DNA from: Nothophaeocryptopus gaeumannii
Lineage: Eukaryota > Ascomycota > Dothideomycetes > Mycosphaerellales > Mycosphaerellaceae
DNA length: 64,000 bases
Reading direction: 5' to 3'
Assembly: GCA_031771865.1 (NCBI GenBank)
Contig: JASISA010000029.1
Span: 62,001 to 126,000 of the forward strand
Positions within the stretch are counted from its first letter, which is position 1. Each line of letters opens with the position of its first letter. Positions 21,418 through 32,410 of this stretch are shown in pieces. The notes below the pieces were generated by a model. It made no database searches, was not told the origin of the DNA, and saw only the letters and a program-made list of their open reading frames with translations. A program made the position numbers and the translations under genes.

Positions 21418-23618
21418 ATGGCGAAGGTTGAGCGCGGGCCTGACGCCGAGAATGAAGATCCTCGAGATCCCAAGAAGCTGAAAGTGGGACCAGACGGTGC
21501 TGTTCAGAAGAAAGCCAGGGACAGGTTCATGGCGGCGTGGCGTCCGATCACGAAGCGCGCAAAGGATCAAAAGATCAATGACACACAACACAAGAAGCTG
21601 AAAGACATATGGACTCATGCGGACAATCTGGGCAAAGAGCTGGGTTATGATACTGTCCATCCTCTCGATTGGCCTGATGGTATCGACCTGGAAACCTACG
21701 TTGCGGTATCCTACTCCGAGCTCCGGCCTCTATACATCAAGTACTGCGTTCGTCAATGGGACTTGTTTCGAGAGCAGCAATATGACGACGGAAAAAGCAA
21801 CGCAGTCGTGGACAAGATTATTGACGAGCTAATCCAGGGGATCCGTGACAATCAGGATGGTAATCCCTTACCGCCCTCAGAGCATCACAACTGGGGATTC
21901 CAGTGGCTATACAGAAGGCATCAACTCGTCAATCACTTTCCAACGAATTGGCGTGCTCTTCAGAGGTTCGACGACTTGTACAAGGGTATCAAAGAGCACA
22001 AGGACCAGTATGATGATCTTGTGGACACGCTGCCGATAGATTGGTTTGGAGATTCGATGGAACTCTATTGCGAAAACATGCACAAGCAGCTTGCAACTTT
22101 GAGGGATCAAGCGACAGAAATTGCGTGGGAGGACTACGTCAACAGGGCGACGGATCCCGCAGATCAGCAAGAGCGTCAGGAGGAGTGGAATGATATGGTT
22201 GGCTATGTGTATGCTGGATTACCTGCCTGGATGCCGCCACCAGGACCAGTGCCGGACGTTGATATCTTGGATAAGACTGCAAAGGCCCAAAGTCTGGGTT
22301 TCGACAATATCCGAAGTGGTTTGATCGGAACTTGGACCTTTCGTGGGCATCTTGGGAGCGGCGCCTTTGGATGTGTGACACTGTAAGAACAATGCATTCA
22401 GAACGCCTTGTAATAGAAGGATCTGCTAACGGCTCGAACTACTGCAGGTGGGAAAGTGTGAACACTGAAGGCCAGGTCAATGGAAGGATCGCCATCAAAG
22501 ATGTTTACACTGCGCAAATCGGAACATGGTATGATACGATGACATGGCATGATCCGATCGAAACCAGAGTGCCAGCAGAATATGCGTTCGCACTTTCACT
22601 CGCCAAATTACCACATTCGCACAACATCGTGAAACCCTATGGGTTTTGCGTATACGACCAAATCGCAATGTATCGACTGTACCAGGAGTTTTGTCGAAAC
22701 GGCGACCTCGCCGATATCATCCGTCTGCACAAGGTGAATAACAAGCCGATTGAAGCTCGTGCTCTCTGGTGCATTTTTGAGGCTTTGGCGAACTCTCTGT
22801 GCTTGATGTATCTGGGCAGGTTTCCAAGCAGCCCACCTCCAGCGGAGACGCATAGACCATTCATTCACTCGGACTTGAAACCAGACAATGGTAAGTTCTT
22901 GATTCGCAGCAGACTAGTATTATCCCTTGACTGACAATGTATCGCAGTGTTCCTCGCCGACCCAATGAAGCCTCACTGGCCGCGTGTCCCGACTGCAAAG
23001 TGGGTTTCCTTGATCGTGGAGCAAATCAGTGCTAACTGACGTTTGCCTAGGGTTGGAGACTTTGGTATTTGCATGTACCACGACGACCCCGAGTTCGGCG
23101 TTCCTGGAGGCGGGACTCTTGGATACCAAGCACCAGTGCGACTATGGATCTCAATCGCCTTTTTCCTCGGTCGCTAACAGCAGTAATAGGGACAATGCGA
23201 TCTTCAGGAGAACGTGCCATTCGAACATCTTGTCCACTTACAGCCTTTCTCTGCACAGTCTGACGTATGGTCTGTCGGAAGGATAATGCTTGCACTACTG
23301 AACCTGGAAGAGGACCACGAGATTCTACGCGACACACGATATGGGACAGCTGGATCGCTTCCACATGGGCCGACGTTCACGCACCCTGGATACCCAATGG
23401 AACTTTGCAACTTGATCACAAGATGTCTGCTTTTAGACCCTGGGCTGAGACCTAAGCCGGACGATTTGTGGAGGGATGTTCAAGCTGAGGCCAACGAGCG
23501 TTTCTTTGACTGGCAACCGAATACGGCTTGGAATAGGAGGGACTTTGAAGCTCAGATTCCCATGGATTGGAATATAATCATGACCAAGCCTGAGGTGTAT
23601 CCGCTGCTGGCTCGTTAG
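21418..23618 (+). CDS. Protein kinase with a long uncharacterised N-terminal region
   Basis: Five exons: 21418-22382, 22448-22890, 22948-22999, 23051-23135 and 23190-23618, giving 657 residues with phase kept at every junction. Residues 1 to about 305 are charged and helical with no domain I recognise. A kinase fold follows: glycine loop GHLGSGAFGCVTLWE split by intron 1, AIKDVY lysine (about residue 340), catalytic loop IHSDLKPDN (about 461-469), VGDFGICMY (about 488), GYQAP in place of APE, and SDVWSVGRIML (F helix). The usual HRD arginine is serine, but His, Asp, Lys and Asn of the loop are present, so activity is plausible. C-lobe blocks RCLLLDPGLRPKPDDLW end the domain. Such kinases are common in filamentous fungi and usually have no assigned pathway. 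Intron 4 has a weak donor (GTGCGA). Converges on, and overlaps, the hydrolase gene at 23433. Confidence 0.82.
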
Positions 23619-24881
23619 TTGTATGGTATGGGTTTGGCAATGATTAGTTGGGATACTATGAGGTTCTTTGTTTGGACTCTGTCGACGAATCCGGCAAATG
23701 GTTTGAGCGCGGCCTTTTTGTCGCTTACGAACAAAGCACAATGGGGAGCATCCATCCTCAAAGATTGCTACAACATTCTCGAAATGCATTGATCGAACGC
23801 ACCGAGCAGACGTGCAATGGCGGATGATTATGTTCCTACACCTACTGTACTCAATAGTCAAAAACCTCCCCAAGTCCGCCAAGTACTTCTCCGTCTCCTC
23901 CAAAACGCACATATGCGAACTCAGTGGATATCTCACCCACTTCGTCCTCGCCGAAGGCTTAAGAAAATATGCCTCCGTGGTCTCATCCTGGGCTTGGTCA
24001 TAGTACCCATTCTGAATCAAAATCCCACCAGGAGCCGTCTTCTCCGTGATCTTGTGCAACTGGTCTGTAATATCCCACTCTTTCAGATTGCCGATGATGA
24101 AGAATTCGCTTGTGCCACACATTGAGTAGTACACCTGTAGCGTGAAGTGTCAGTATTGACCTGGATCATGAAGAGTTGAAAGCCGTACCGTGTTATCCTC
24201 CTCCAACGCCTCGAAAGGATCCGTCAGCTCCTTTGGCCAGGGCTCTAAACGACACATATGCAGCTTGTAGAAAAACATCACAGCGTCTTGGTACTCTTTA
24301 CTCTCCGTTCTTCCTTCCTCCTCACATCGATCCAACGTCTTCTGAACATCCTTCGGCAGAAATTCCCTGAACCGATTCCCGGCATCAACCCACAACTTCA
24401 TCGAGCTGGGCGAATTCGACATAATTAACTTTCTCAACCCCTTCGGCTGCTTTTCAATCGCATATTGCCCCGCGAGCATTCCACCCCAACTTTGTCCATA
24501 CAAATCAAACTCTTTAATCTCCAATTGACTCTTCAAATTCTCCAGTTCCGCCATAAACAACCCCGGTGTCCAAAACTCATGATCCCCCTTCTTATCCTTG
24601 AACCGCGTACTCTCTCCGCATCCAACTTGATCATACATAATCACTGGAATACCATAGTCGGCGTAGATGTTGGCTATGGGGAGGAGGTAGTTGTGTGGGA
24701 CGCCAGGCCCGCCGTGCAGGCATATGAGGGGTGTATGTTTGGAGGAAGAGAGGGAGCCCCAGATCCAGTAGGTTGTTTTGCCTTTGAGGCCGTTGGGGGC
24801 GTAGAAGAAGGGGATGCAGCCGGTGGAGGTGGGTTTAGGGATGGGGCGTTCTTGGCCGGGGGGTTGAGTTTTCTTCGTCAT
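23433..24881 (-). CDS. Proline iminopeptidase / L-amino acid amidase-like alpha/beta hydrolase (3' end uncertain)
   Basis: Exon 1 is 24881-24189. A 54-bp intron (24188-24135, GTACGG..CTACAG) joins it in phase to exon 2, which continues with VYYSMCGTSEFFIIGNLKEW. The peptidase S33 hallmarks are clear: LICLHGGPGVPHNYL (oxyanion HGGP loop), MYDQVGCGES, the nucleophile elbow LYGQSWGGMLA, the Asp-region PGGILIQNGYYDQAQD, and the C-terminal FLKPSARTKWVRYPLSSHMCVLEE with the catalytic His. These enzymes release N-terminal proline or hydrolyse small amides. The family ends about 15 residues after that His, near 23850. This frame instead stays open to 23433 and adds over 100 residues that do not look like the family and overlap the kinase 3' end by 186 bp. 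A missed intron, frameshift or recent stop loss is likely. The core enzyme looks intact. Confidence 0.78.
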
Positions 24882-26356
24882 GGTAGTAGTCGTTGAGTGG
24901 TGTAGCGTTCTGGGCGACTGCGAGAGGAGAGGGATCTGGAGGTCAGTATCAACAGCGGTGGTATATGTAGTCGAAGAACAGGAAGTAAGGAGCTCTCTGA
25001 CTTATACACATACGCCGCGCCTAATTCATCACTCAGCCATAGCTACGTTCGGCAGGTCGAATTGCAAGGACCGGGTGGTATTCGAGCTGCTGCCGAAATC
25101 GTCATTGGCTGACTGAGCCATCTTTGCGACAAAGATGCTGCTGATGCATGAAGCTGATACGACACTGGTAGAAGCCCTGAAGTGCGGCCCGTGAAGGAGA
25201 GGCATTGGAAGGATGCCCTCGCGAAGAACTAGGAAGAGGCGGGGTTGCGGCAGCGGATGATATGATCCTTGATGTTGTGGCCTGAGGCAGGAATCGCCAG
25301 CAGCCGACGTCGACGAGAGTATTCAGAAGGATGCGAACAGTCAACTCTGACGGTGATATCGGCACCTTTCTCCTCGTAGCTTTCTCTGGATTGACACTGC
25401 CGTATGCAAGGGCAGCGATAGAGATTGTAGTATATGCCTAGAGACTGATGCCCCACTGCATAGAACATGTTCGCTATTATCTCCTGTCGCCACCATCAGC
25501 TTCACGGCTAGGCTTGTGCCCGGTCCGACGGTATGTCACAAGCGACCAATGGAATGATATCCGTATATCTCCAGCCACATGGTGGTGATGATGTATTGGT
25601 CAGTATGCTGCTCCAACACCATGTTCAACATGCACTTCAATCTCGCCTCTATGACCGGCCAGAGGGAGAAGTGCTCGTACGGCAGGATCATTGGTTTGCC
25701 AAAGATGTCTCCAATCTGCAGCGGTGCTTCTCGATACAACGGCGGCTGGTCTATTCAATCAGTAAGTCCTACATACATGACAGTATCCTTCGAGAGATGT
25801 CGGCACGCAAGGAGTCACACTTCCCAAAGAGTCCAAGAGGAGGAAGCAAGTATGAACTATGAAGGTCCGCTGGTAAAGTCGGTCTTGCAACTTTGTTTCT
25901 CCCTCGCCGTCCGAAGACATTGAGTGACGCTTTCACCAACCCACGGCTGAGACTCGCTCGCAAGACGCGATTGAGAAGGCCGCTCTTCCGAAGAAGACCT
26001 TGTGGATGGTCCCGAATGGGAGTCAAGTAGTTGGCTGCGTCGGGTTGCTGGTGGAGGTACGGTGGCTCGGTACGCCGCCGGGAGGAGTGGCTACAGGCCA
26101 TGCCACCGTATCATTCTACATATGACATGAGTTAAGTGTGATTGTTGTGTTGGAGAAGTAGTTAGGATTGAGATATTTGAAGCCGAAGTCTTCATTTGCA
26201 GCCAAGCTTTGCGGCGGCCCGTTCGCGCTCCCGCTTCCGAACGCCGACATCCCGTCCCGTCACGTCGAATCTCAAAGTCGCAACATCCACGTCCATAGCC
26301 TCTACCTACGCAGCTTCCACCCATTCGCACCGCCCCCCTCACCGCCACCGCCCAGC
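24882..26356. other. Gene-poor stretch with one possible minus-strand gene fragment
   Basis: About 1.5 kb. A minus-strand frame at 25739-25536 reads LQIGDIFGKPMILPYEHF then a helix-like stretch. This resembles the ubiquitin-like domain found at the end of STAND-associated fungal proteins, but it is short and isolated, so I list it only as a possible relic. The right end (about 26170-26356) is the leader of the Y14 gene. Nothing else recognised. Confidence 0.35.
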
Positions 26357-26934
26357 ATGGCTGACGAAGAAATGCAGGACGCGCCTGTGACTCCACAAAA
26401 GCAGCAAAAGGACGAAGAGCAACCCGCCGCCAAGAACGGCAGCACCAGCAAGAGCTACGGCGACGACACCAAGACCCAGCAAAACGCCGCCGCCGTCCGC
26501 AGTATCGAGGGCTGGATCGTCATCGTCACGAATGTACATGAAGAGGCCAGCGAGGAGGACATTCAAGACATGTTTGGCGAGTTTGGGGATATCAAGAACT
26601 TGCATATGAATCTGGATCGCAGGACGGGTTATGTGAAGGTGCGTAGACATCCAATGCAGAGGGTTATGAGGTGGTAGTGGGGGAAAATGTGCTGATGAGT
26701 GATGTTTAGGGCTACGTTCTGATTGAGTATCCGACACTTTCTGAGGCCAAGGCTGCGATTGAGGGCGCGAATGGGGAGAAGCTGCTGGAGCAGACTATTC
26801 ACGTCGACTTTGCCTTTGTGCGTCCTCCGCCGAGTAAAAATCAAGCGGGTACGAAGGGTGCGCGAAAAGGAGGCAGGCAGCGCAGCGCGAGTCCTGGTGC
26901 CCGGCGGGAGAAGGGGGAAGGCGAGGATGAGTGA
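26357..26934 (+). CDS. RNA-binding protein Y14 / RBM8A, exon junction complex core
   Basis: Two exons: 26357-26638 and 26710-26934, with a 71-bp intron (GTGCGT..TTTAG); 168 residues. A charged N-terminus of about 50 residues is followed by one RRM: IEGWIVIVTNVHEEASEEDIQDMFGEFGDI (RNP2 in WIVIVTNVH), MNLDRRTGYVKGYVLIEYPTL (RNP1 in KGYVLIEY) and EAKAAIEGANGEKLLEQTIHVDFAFV. The C-terminal tail is Gly/Arg/Ser-rich and acidic. Y14 binds Mago, and the pair marks exon junctions on spliced mRNA in the nucleus and cytoplasm, linking splicing to export and decay. The intron falls inside RNP1, between Lys94 and Gly95. The start is chosen at MADEEMQDAP, since the upstream frame extension is Pro/Ser/His-rich leader. 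Length and domain match the family. Confidence 0.9.
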
Positions 26935-27075
26935 AGGAAATCGAAGGCTCTCCAAATTGGCATGCGCTGAATGATGCACTCGGGCGTGCTCCATACGTCT
27001 CTTGAGAGGCGACCAAAACGAGAAGCAGCTAAGGCGCCGACAAGGAAGTCGGCAGAGATAGCAGAATATGACACG

Positions 27076-27124
27076 GTAAGTGCACCTACTGCACCTGCGA
27101 ATGAACAACGCTAACGTGCCGCAG
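27076..27124 (+). other. Probable 5' untranslated intron of the next gene
   Basis: A 49-bp stretch begins GTAAGT, contains GCTAAC and ends CCGCAG. It lies 74 bp before the ATG at 27199. All three splice signals are near consensus for this genome, so it is likely a leader intron. Confidence 0.5.
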
Positions 27125-27198
27125 TTCCCACGTTCTACACCACTCTCCCTGTCATCCGGACGTACTCCCCAACCTCCACATCACCACCACAACTCGAG

Positions 27199-28500
27199 AT
27201 GGACGAGCAGCCTCGCGACCCAGATGCTCACCGAGCGGCTAATTCCGATGAACAACAACCCAATCTTCCGGTTCTAGCCGCCGTGCCTCCCTACACCAAT
27301 GCTGACCCTAACATGCCACCGTCTCGCCGTCCATCTGACCCCGAGATTGCGAATGGGGAGCACGCCAGCACTTCCTCCGTGTCCGATGCCGATGGGGGCG
27401 CACCCAAAGACAGCCCTTCTCCACCACCAATACCTCCAGTAGACGGCACCGCGGACAACTCCAGCACTACCAACCGACCCTCGATTCTCGAGAATCCTCG
27501 CCTCTCCGAGCTGGTCAACGGGGCCAATTCTTCAAGCGGCAGCAGCCTGCCTCCATCGGAACAGACCGAGCTCACTCTTCCACCTCTGAGACGACCGGCT
27601 CAGTTCACCCTCAGCCCATACGACACTCCACCGTGCCTCCAGCCGCAGCCTGGCCCATCCCGCAGCCAGAACATCTCACCACTTCGGAATGGAAACCTCC
27701 CAAACGGCTCTGCATCAGCTGGGCCTTCCAACATCTATATCCGCGCTCCATCTCCCGTCAACTCACCGGCATCTGATGCCCCCGAAAACCGTCCGCCCGG
27801 CGCAGACCCCGGCTCGATCGATGAGACAGTCGCAGGTGCCGCTCAATATCTGGACTTTCATGGATACGAAAACCGGCGTTTCTCAAGCGACACCGAGTCC
27901 CGTTCTTCAATTCTGGACGGACTCCAGCGTCATGAAAACGCACCTCATATTCAGAGCGATGGCGTCGCCCCTGACGAAATGCAGCCCTCTCATTGGCTCC
28001 TCGACGACCGGATTATGTTTCGCCGGCCCTCTCAGCCAGCTAACCGCCTGCCATCGACGTCCTGGGCGCTCCCCATTGCCATATGGCTACCTGGGGATTC
28101 TCGAGAAGCGCCGCCTCGTCGTGATAGCCTCAGGCTGTCTTTCGGCATCGCACTACGCCAACAGGCAGTGGAGACGCCGGAATTGTCATCTCATCCAGAC
28201 CCAGCTGCCCACTCGCCCCGGAGGCGGTCTTCAAACCCAGCAATCGAGCCTGCTCAGATGAGACGCTGGACGGAGAGCGGTGATCACCTACCGGTTCATC
28301 TCACGCAAATCCCGAGTCGAGAGCCTGCGGGAGGGCGCCCGAACGTTGGGGATGCTGCCGCACGTGTGGAGAGATGGAGGAATGATAGCACTGTGGGAGA
28401 TGCGCTCACCACAGCTGAGAGGGATGAGGTGCAGAAGCGTAACTCGGAGACGATGAAGCGCAGTGCTTCGCTTCCGCCACGAAGGAGTGTGTCTGAGTAG
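27199..28500 (+). CDS. Hypothetical Pro/Ser-rich disordered protein
   Basis: An uninterrupted 433-codon frame. It begins MDEQPRDPDAHRAANSDEQQ, and nearly the whole length is rich in Pro, Ser, Asn, Asp and Arg with no hydrophobic core or membrane segment. Short ordered-looking islands are AAQYLDFHGYENRRFSSDTE (about residues 214-233), PSHWLLDDRIMF and STSWALPIAIWLPGD. The C-terminus is Arg/Ser-rich (KRSASLPPRRSVSE), with sites that look suitable for basophilic kinases. I recognise no domain. The long open frame with no stops, the leader intron upstream and codon use like its neighbours support a real gene. A regulatory or scaffold role would be a guess. Confidence 0.65.
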   Translation: MDEQPRDPDAHRAANSDEQQPNLPVLAAVPPYTNADPNMPPSRRPSDPEIANGEHASTSSVSDADGGAPKDSPSPPPIPPVDGTADNSSTTNRPSILENPRLSELVNGANSSSGSSLPPSEQTELTLPPLRRPAQFTLSPYDTPPCLQPQPGPSRSQNISPLRNGNLPNGSASAGPSNIYIRAPSPVNSPASDAPENRPPGADPGSIDETVAGAAQYLDFHGYENRRFSSDTESRSSILDGLQRHENAPHIQSDGVAPDEMQPSHWLLDDRIMFRRPSQPANRLPSTSWALPIAIWLPGDSREAPPRRDSLRLSFGIALRQQAVETPELSSHPDPAAHSPRRRSSNPAIEPAQMRRWTESGDHLPVHLTQIPSREPAGGRPNVGDAAARVERWRNDSTVGDALTTAERDEVQKRNSETMKRSASLPPRRSVSE

Positions 28501-29854
28501 AGGCATTCAGCATACTTGAACAAGCAGACGAAACGGAGATAGATCAGGAGAAATAGCTTCACAATGGCATGATGTGAGGTATAATTACATGAGATGTCTC
28601 CGTTTTGCAACCTCATTCTGTGCGTGTAGAAACCTCGTCCGTGGCTTTTGCGCAGATGCTTTCGCGGAGATGCGCTCTGCCTCTGAAGGATCATCAGCTG
28701 ACTGTAAGCCTGGACAAATTGGAAGAGATAGCAACTCGCCGTGCCAAGCGATGTGGCGTAGGAGAGTCAAAGACGCTTCAAGCCTCAGGCTTTACGGGCG
28801 GGTCCGACTTCATCAATGTCTCCAACCTGGAGTATCCTGTTTTGGCCTTGAATGCCCATCATCGTGGATGTGCTGTCCAGAACTGTAAATCTATCTCTCC
28901 AGCAGTTCGCATTGCTTTTGTACAACGCCAGTCGCGCAGGAACGGAAGAAGGGCACGTCGGCAGATCGGAACAGAGCAAGACGAGGCAGATTTAGCCGGC
29001 GGACCTCCACCCAGAACTGGGTAAGCTAGCGAGAGCAGCACGCGACAGCCAACTCAATTTTTACCCAGACTTCTTACCTCACCTCTCTTGATTGGTCATG
29101 TCCTTATCTATACATCCCTACAGAAGCAACATCCTTCCTTCTTTGCGTGTTCGACTGCAGCCGCCACTCAGCCAGTGCAGCAGGGTCCCGAGGTCAGGTA
29201 GGTGTATGCGACGCGATGCTCGCAAGCGAGTGGATGTTGGGGGAGATGACACGCCAAGCAAGTCGGGAAATTGCTCGAAAGCGTGAAGACGTGCAAGCAT
29301 GGCAAGATAAGCAATCCAGGTAAGGGTATCGGTACTCTTGCACGCTAAACTATCTTCCACTGTCTGAACCACCATCGTCGACTTGCGAGTGGATCGCACC
29401 TCGTGGCCACCCACATTTCCTTACGACCAAAATCTAAATCCCGCCATGTGGCCTGGGCCGGCAGAGGCGGTCTTCCCGTCTCGCCTTCTCCTCTTCATCC
29501 TCCGATAACTCGTCGTGGCCGGCTGCGGCCCTTCTTCTGGGCCTTTGGATCGTACTGCATAGCTCCTACTTTCGGCAAGGCCTCCGTGCTGCCGTTATCT
29601 CGCAGATGTGCGACCGCGTCTGAAGGGCACTCGAATTCTTCGGCGATGTGCGTGCGCGAAGGATGAGTAACTCTACGCGTGTCTGAGTATATCACTGTTA
29701 CTACCACCACTTTGGCTATCGCTTTCTTTGCTCACTGTCGCACTCACTATACAACAGGCCGGAGTAAACTTTCCCGTGAAGCCGACCGCATCTTAACAGC
29801 CTGGAACAAACTTCCTCGTGAAGCCGGGAAAGAAGTTCGACACCGATCCGAACC
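28501..29854. other. Intergenic region ahead of the permease
   Basis: About 1.35 kb. Open frames on both strands are short and of low-information composition. The right end should hold the permease promoter and leader. No repeat or RNA gene seen. Confidence 0.4.
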
Positions 29855-31497
29855 ATGTCCTACGGATACGATGTCGAGAAGAATGGAGGGGTGGTGAACA
29901 GTGGATCAGAAGAGGGCAGCCATGAGAAGAGGAAAAACAGCATAACACAGTATGATGATGGTGCTGTACCGGGAGAGAGCTTCGAGTATGGAAACACTCT
30001 CTACGCCAAAGCGCAACGCTTGGCCGGCAAGCTGCATGTTGAGCAGAGAGGTATTGAACGAGTGCCCGAGGATGAGAGGACAGATACCGGGTTCAAGGGG
30101 TTGTTGAATGTTGCGACGATGGTATGTTGAAGAATCGCATTGGTAGCAGAATTTGGCATACTGACTCTTGATAGTGGCTGTCTGCCAACATGGTCGTGTC
30201 TTCGTTCGCAATCGGTGTCCTCGCCAAGTCCATCTGGTACATGGGTGTCGCCGATGCCATGCTGGTATGCCTGTTCTTCAACCTGATCGGTATCACTCCT
30301 GTCTGCTACTTCTCGACTTTCGGCCCACGATTCGGTTTGCGACAAATGGTGCTCTCGCGATTCTGGTTTGGATGGTGGGGCGTAAAGCTCATTGCCATCT
30401 TCAACATCCTCGCTTGTATCGGATGGTCCTCTGTCAACTCGATTGTCGGCGCTGAGTTGATCCACACTGTCAACAACGACGTTCCTGGATTTGCCGGTGT
30501 GCTGATCATCGCCTTCTGCACATTCTTCGTCTGCATCTTCGGATACAAGATCGTGCACGCCTACGAGTTTTGGTCCTGGCTCCCAGCGACCATCATCTTC
30601 CTGATCGTCCTCGGCGTTTTTGCACACAGCGGCGACTTTGTTGCCATCCCCTGGGGTGTGGGAACGTCCGAATTGGGCAGCTGTCTCTCCTTCGGTGCCA
30701 CCGTCTACGGCTTCGCAACCGGCTGGACATCCTACGCAGCCGACTACACCGTCTACCACCCCTCCAACCGCTCCCGTACCAAGGTTTTCTTCTGGACTTG
30801 GCTCGGTCTCATCATTCCCCTCCTCTTCACCGAAATGCTCGGAATTGCAATCATGTCCGCTACTTCCCTCAACGGCGGCGACAACCGCTACCAAACTGGG
30901 TACGATGCCGCTGGTACTGGAGGTCTCCTTGGCGCCGTTCTGATCTACCACCTGGGCACTTTCGGTAAATTCTGTCTCGTCGTCCTCGCTCTGACTATTA
31001 TCGCAAACAACTGCCCGAATATCTACTCCGTCGCTCTGACCGTGCAGGTCCTATCCCGCTACGCCCAGATGGTCCCTCGTTTCATCTGGACGGGTATCGG
31101 TACTGGAGTCTACATCGCCATCGCCATCCCGGGATACTCTCATTTCGAAACAGTTCTTGAGAATTTCATGAATTTCATTGGATACTGGCTTGCCATCTAT
31201 GAAGGCATTTCCCTCACAGAGCACTTCGTCTTCAAGCGCGGTTTCTCTGGATACAATGCCGAGATATACGATCAACCCGATAAGTTACCCCCAGGCATTG
31301 CTGCTGTTGCTGCGTTTTGTTTTGGTGTGGCGGGTATGGTGACGGGTATGAGCCAGACGTGGTTTGTGGGACCTATTGCGCTGCATGCTGGGGCGGCGCC
31401 TTATGGTGGCGATGTTGGGTTTGAGTTGGGATTTGCGTTTGCGGCGACGAGTTATTTGATTATGAGGCCGATTGAGAAGAAGTTCTTTGGGAGGTAG
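29855..31497 (+). CDS. NCS1 family purine-cytosine permease (Fcy2-like)
   Basis: Two exons: 29855-30121 and 30175-31497, with a 53-bp intron (GTATGT..GATAG); 529 residues. The N-terminus is 90 polar residues, including the family block IERVPEDERTD just before the first helix. About twelve hydrophobic segments follow, with WLSANMVVSSFAIGVLA, the GPRFGLRQMVLSRFWFG loop after helix 2, GWSSVNSIVGAELI, SYAADYTVYHPSNRSR, and the helix-8 region NNCPNIYSVALTVQ. The C-terminus ends RPIEKKFFGR. Fungal members are proton symporters in the plasma membrane for cytosine, adenine, hypoxanthine or guanine. Substrate choice cannot be read from here. A second, diverged member lies at 57.3-58.8 kb. The gene looks intact. 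Confidence 0.9.
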
Positions 31498-31531
31498 ACG
31501 ATGATTTTGATGAGATGAGATGGGGATAAGA

Positions 31532-31550
31532 GGTGTATGTATGTATGTAT
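31532..31550. repeat. Short GTAT microsatellite
   Basis: Four or so tandem copies of GTAT in the 3' region of the permease gene. Confidence 0.6.
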
Positions 31551-31733
31551 AGAGTGATACCTGTGATGAGATGAAAAGTTGTTCAAACTGAACCTATGGA
31601 TTCCTCTCTTTTATTCATGACATGAAGGATTTGATGATGCCTTCGGGAAAAGCCCGGAGGTAGGGTATAAGAAAGCCATAGCAACTCACGAAATCACAGA
31701 AGACTGCCAGCAGCCATACAAGAGAGGGCGCAC

Positions 31734-32410
31734 TTACTTCCTGCCTCTTCTGGGTCTCGTGCTCCGCCCAGCCGAAGCAGCCTCTTGTGCTGGCTCCTCC
31801 GTCCCTTCCATAACGACGTCCTCCCTCCTCCCTACCTCTCTCCCAAGCACGGTGATTGCAACTTTCCCTATGTTTGCCTCCTTCACCGCGATCTTATACC
31901 CATCTGCTCTCTCGTATATCGTAGTCAACGCCTCTGCAACCTCCTCATCTCGCATATTTCCCCAAGAATCCCCGATTGTACCTTCGGGCCGGCGCGAGGA
32001 TGAGGAGTAAGAGGTCCGTAGGGGAGAATGCGAACCAAGAGGGTAAGGAGCGGAGGATATGCCTAGACATCTGGATGATGGGGCGAAGCAGGCCTTGCCC
32101 CTGATACTCGTCTGCGACGTGGATGGTGTTGAGGAAGAGGATTTCGTGGTTCTCTGGGTATCTCAGCATGGAGGGATTGGGAAATTTGACGGATTTTGCG
32201 TGGTTTACCGTCTGGTCGCCAGATTGCTTGAAGCCCTAGCGCAACCTCATCAGGTCCTTTCCTCCCTTCCACGAGTTTGGGATCGAGGGATTCCCATAAC
32301 CACGCAGGATCGATATCCGGTCTTGCGGGAGTAGGGGTAGAGATGCGTGTAGAATCGATGTAAGCTATGAGATCTGCGTAGTCTGGGGTAGGAGAGGCAT
32401 CGGGCTGGGA
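31734..32410 (-). pseudogene. Decayed GNAT acetyltransferase-like gene
   Basis: Colinear pieces on the minus strand. One frame reads DLIAYIDSTRISTPTPARP and DPAWLWESLDPKLVEGRKGP (about 32380-32250). After a frameshift near 32200 comes HAKSVKFPNPSMLRYPENHE with ILFLNTIHVADEYQGQGLLRPI, the acetyl-CoA-binding QGQGLL loop of the GNAT fold. A second frameshift near 31985 leads to TIGDSWGNMRDEEVAEALT and KIAVKEANIGKVAITVLGRE. The order fits a fungal GNAT-like protein of about 230 residues. Two frameshifts without splice sites make it non-functional. Its first part is in the same frame as the preceding transcription-factor-like relic, with only one stop between. Confidence 0.6.

Noticed and set aside
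26168..26356. Earlier start for the Y14 gene at 26168
   Set aside because: The added 63 residues are Pro/His/Ser-rich leader-coded sequence unlike the family; the Met at 26357 gives the normal length.
30001..30951. A 316-codon minus-strand frame over the first permease
   Set aside because: It is antisense to a well-supported transporter exon, acidic and repetitive because it mirrors hydrophobic codons, and has no family features.
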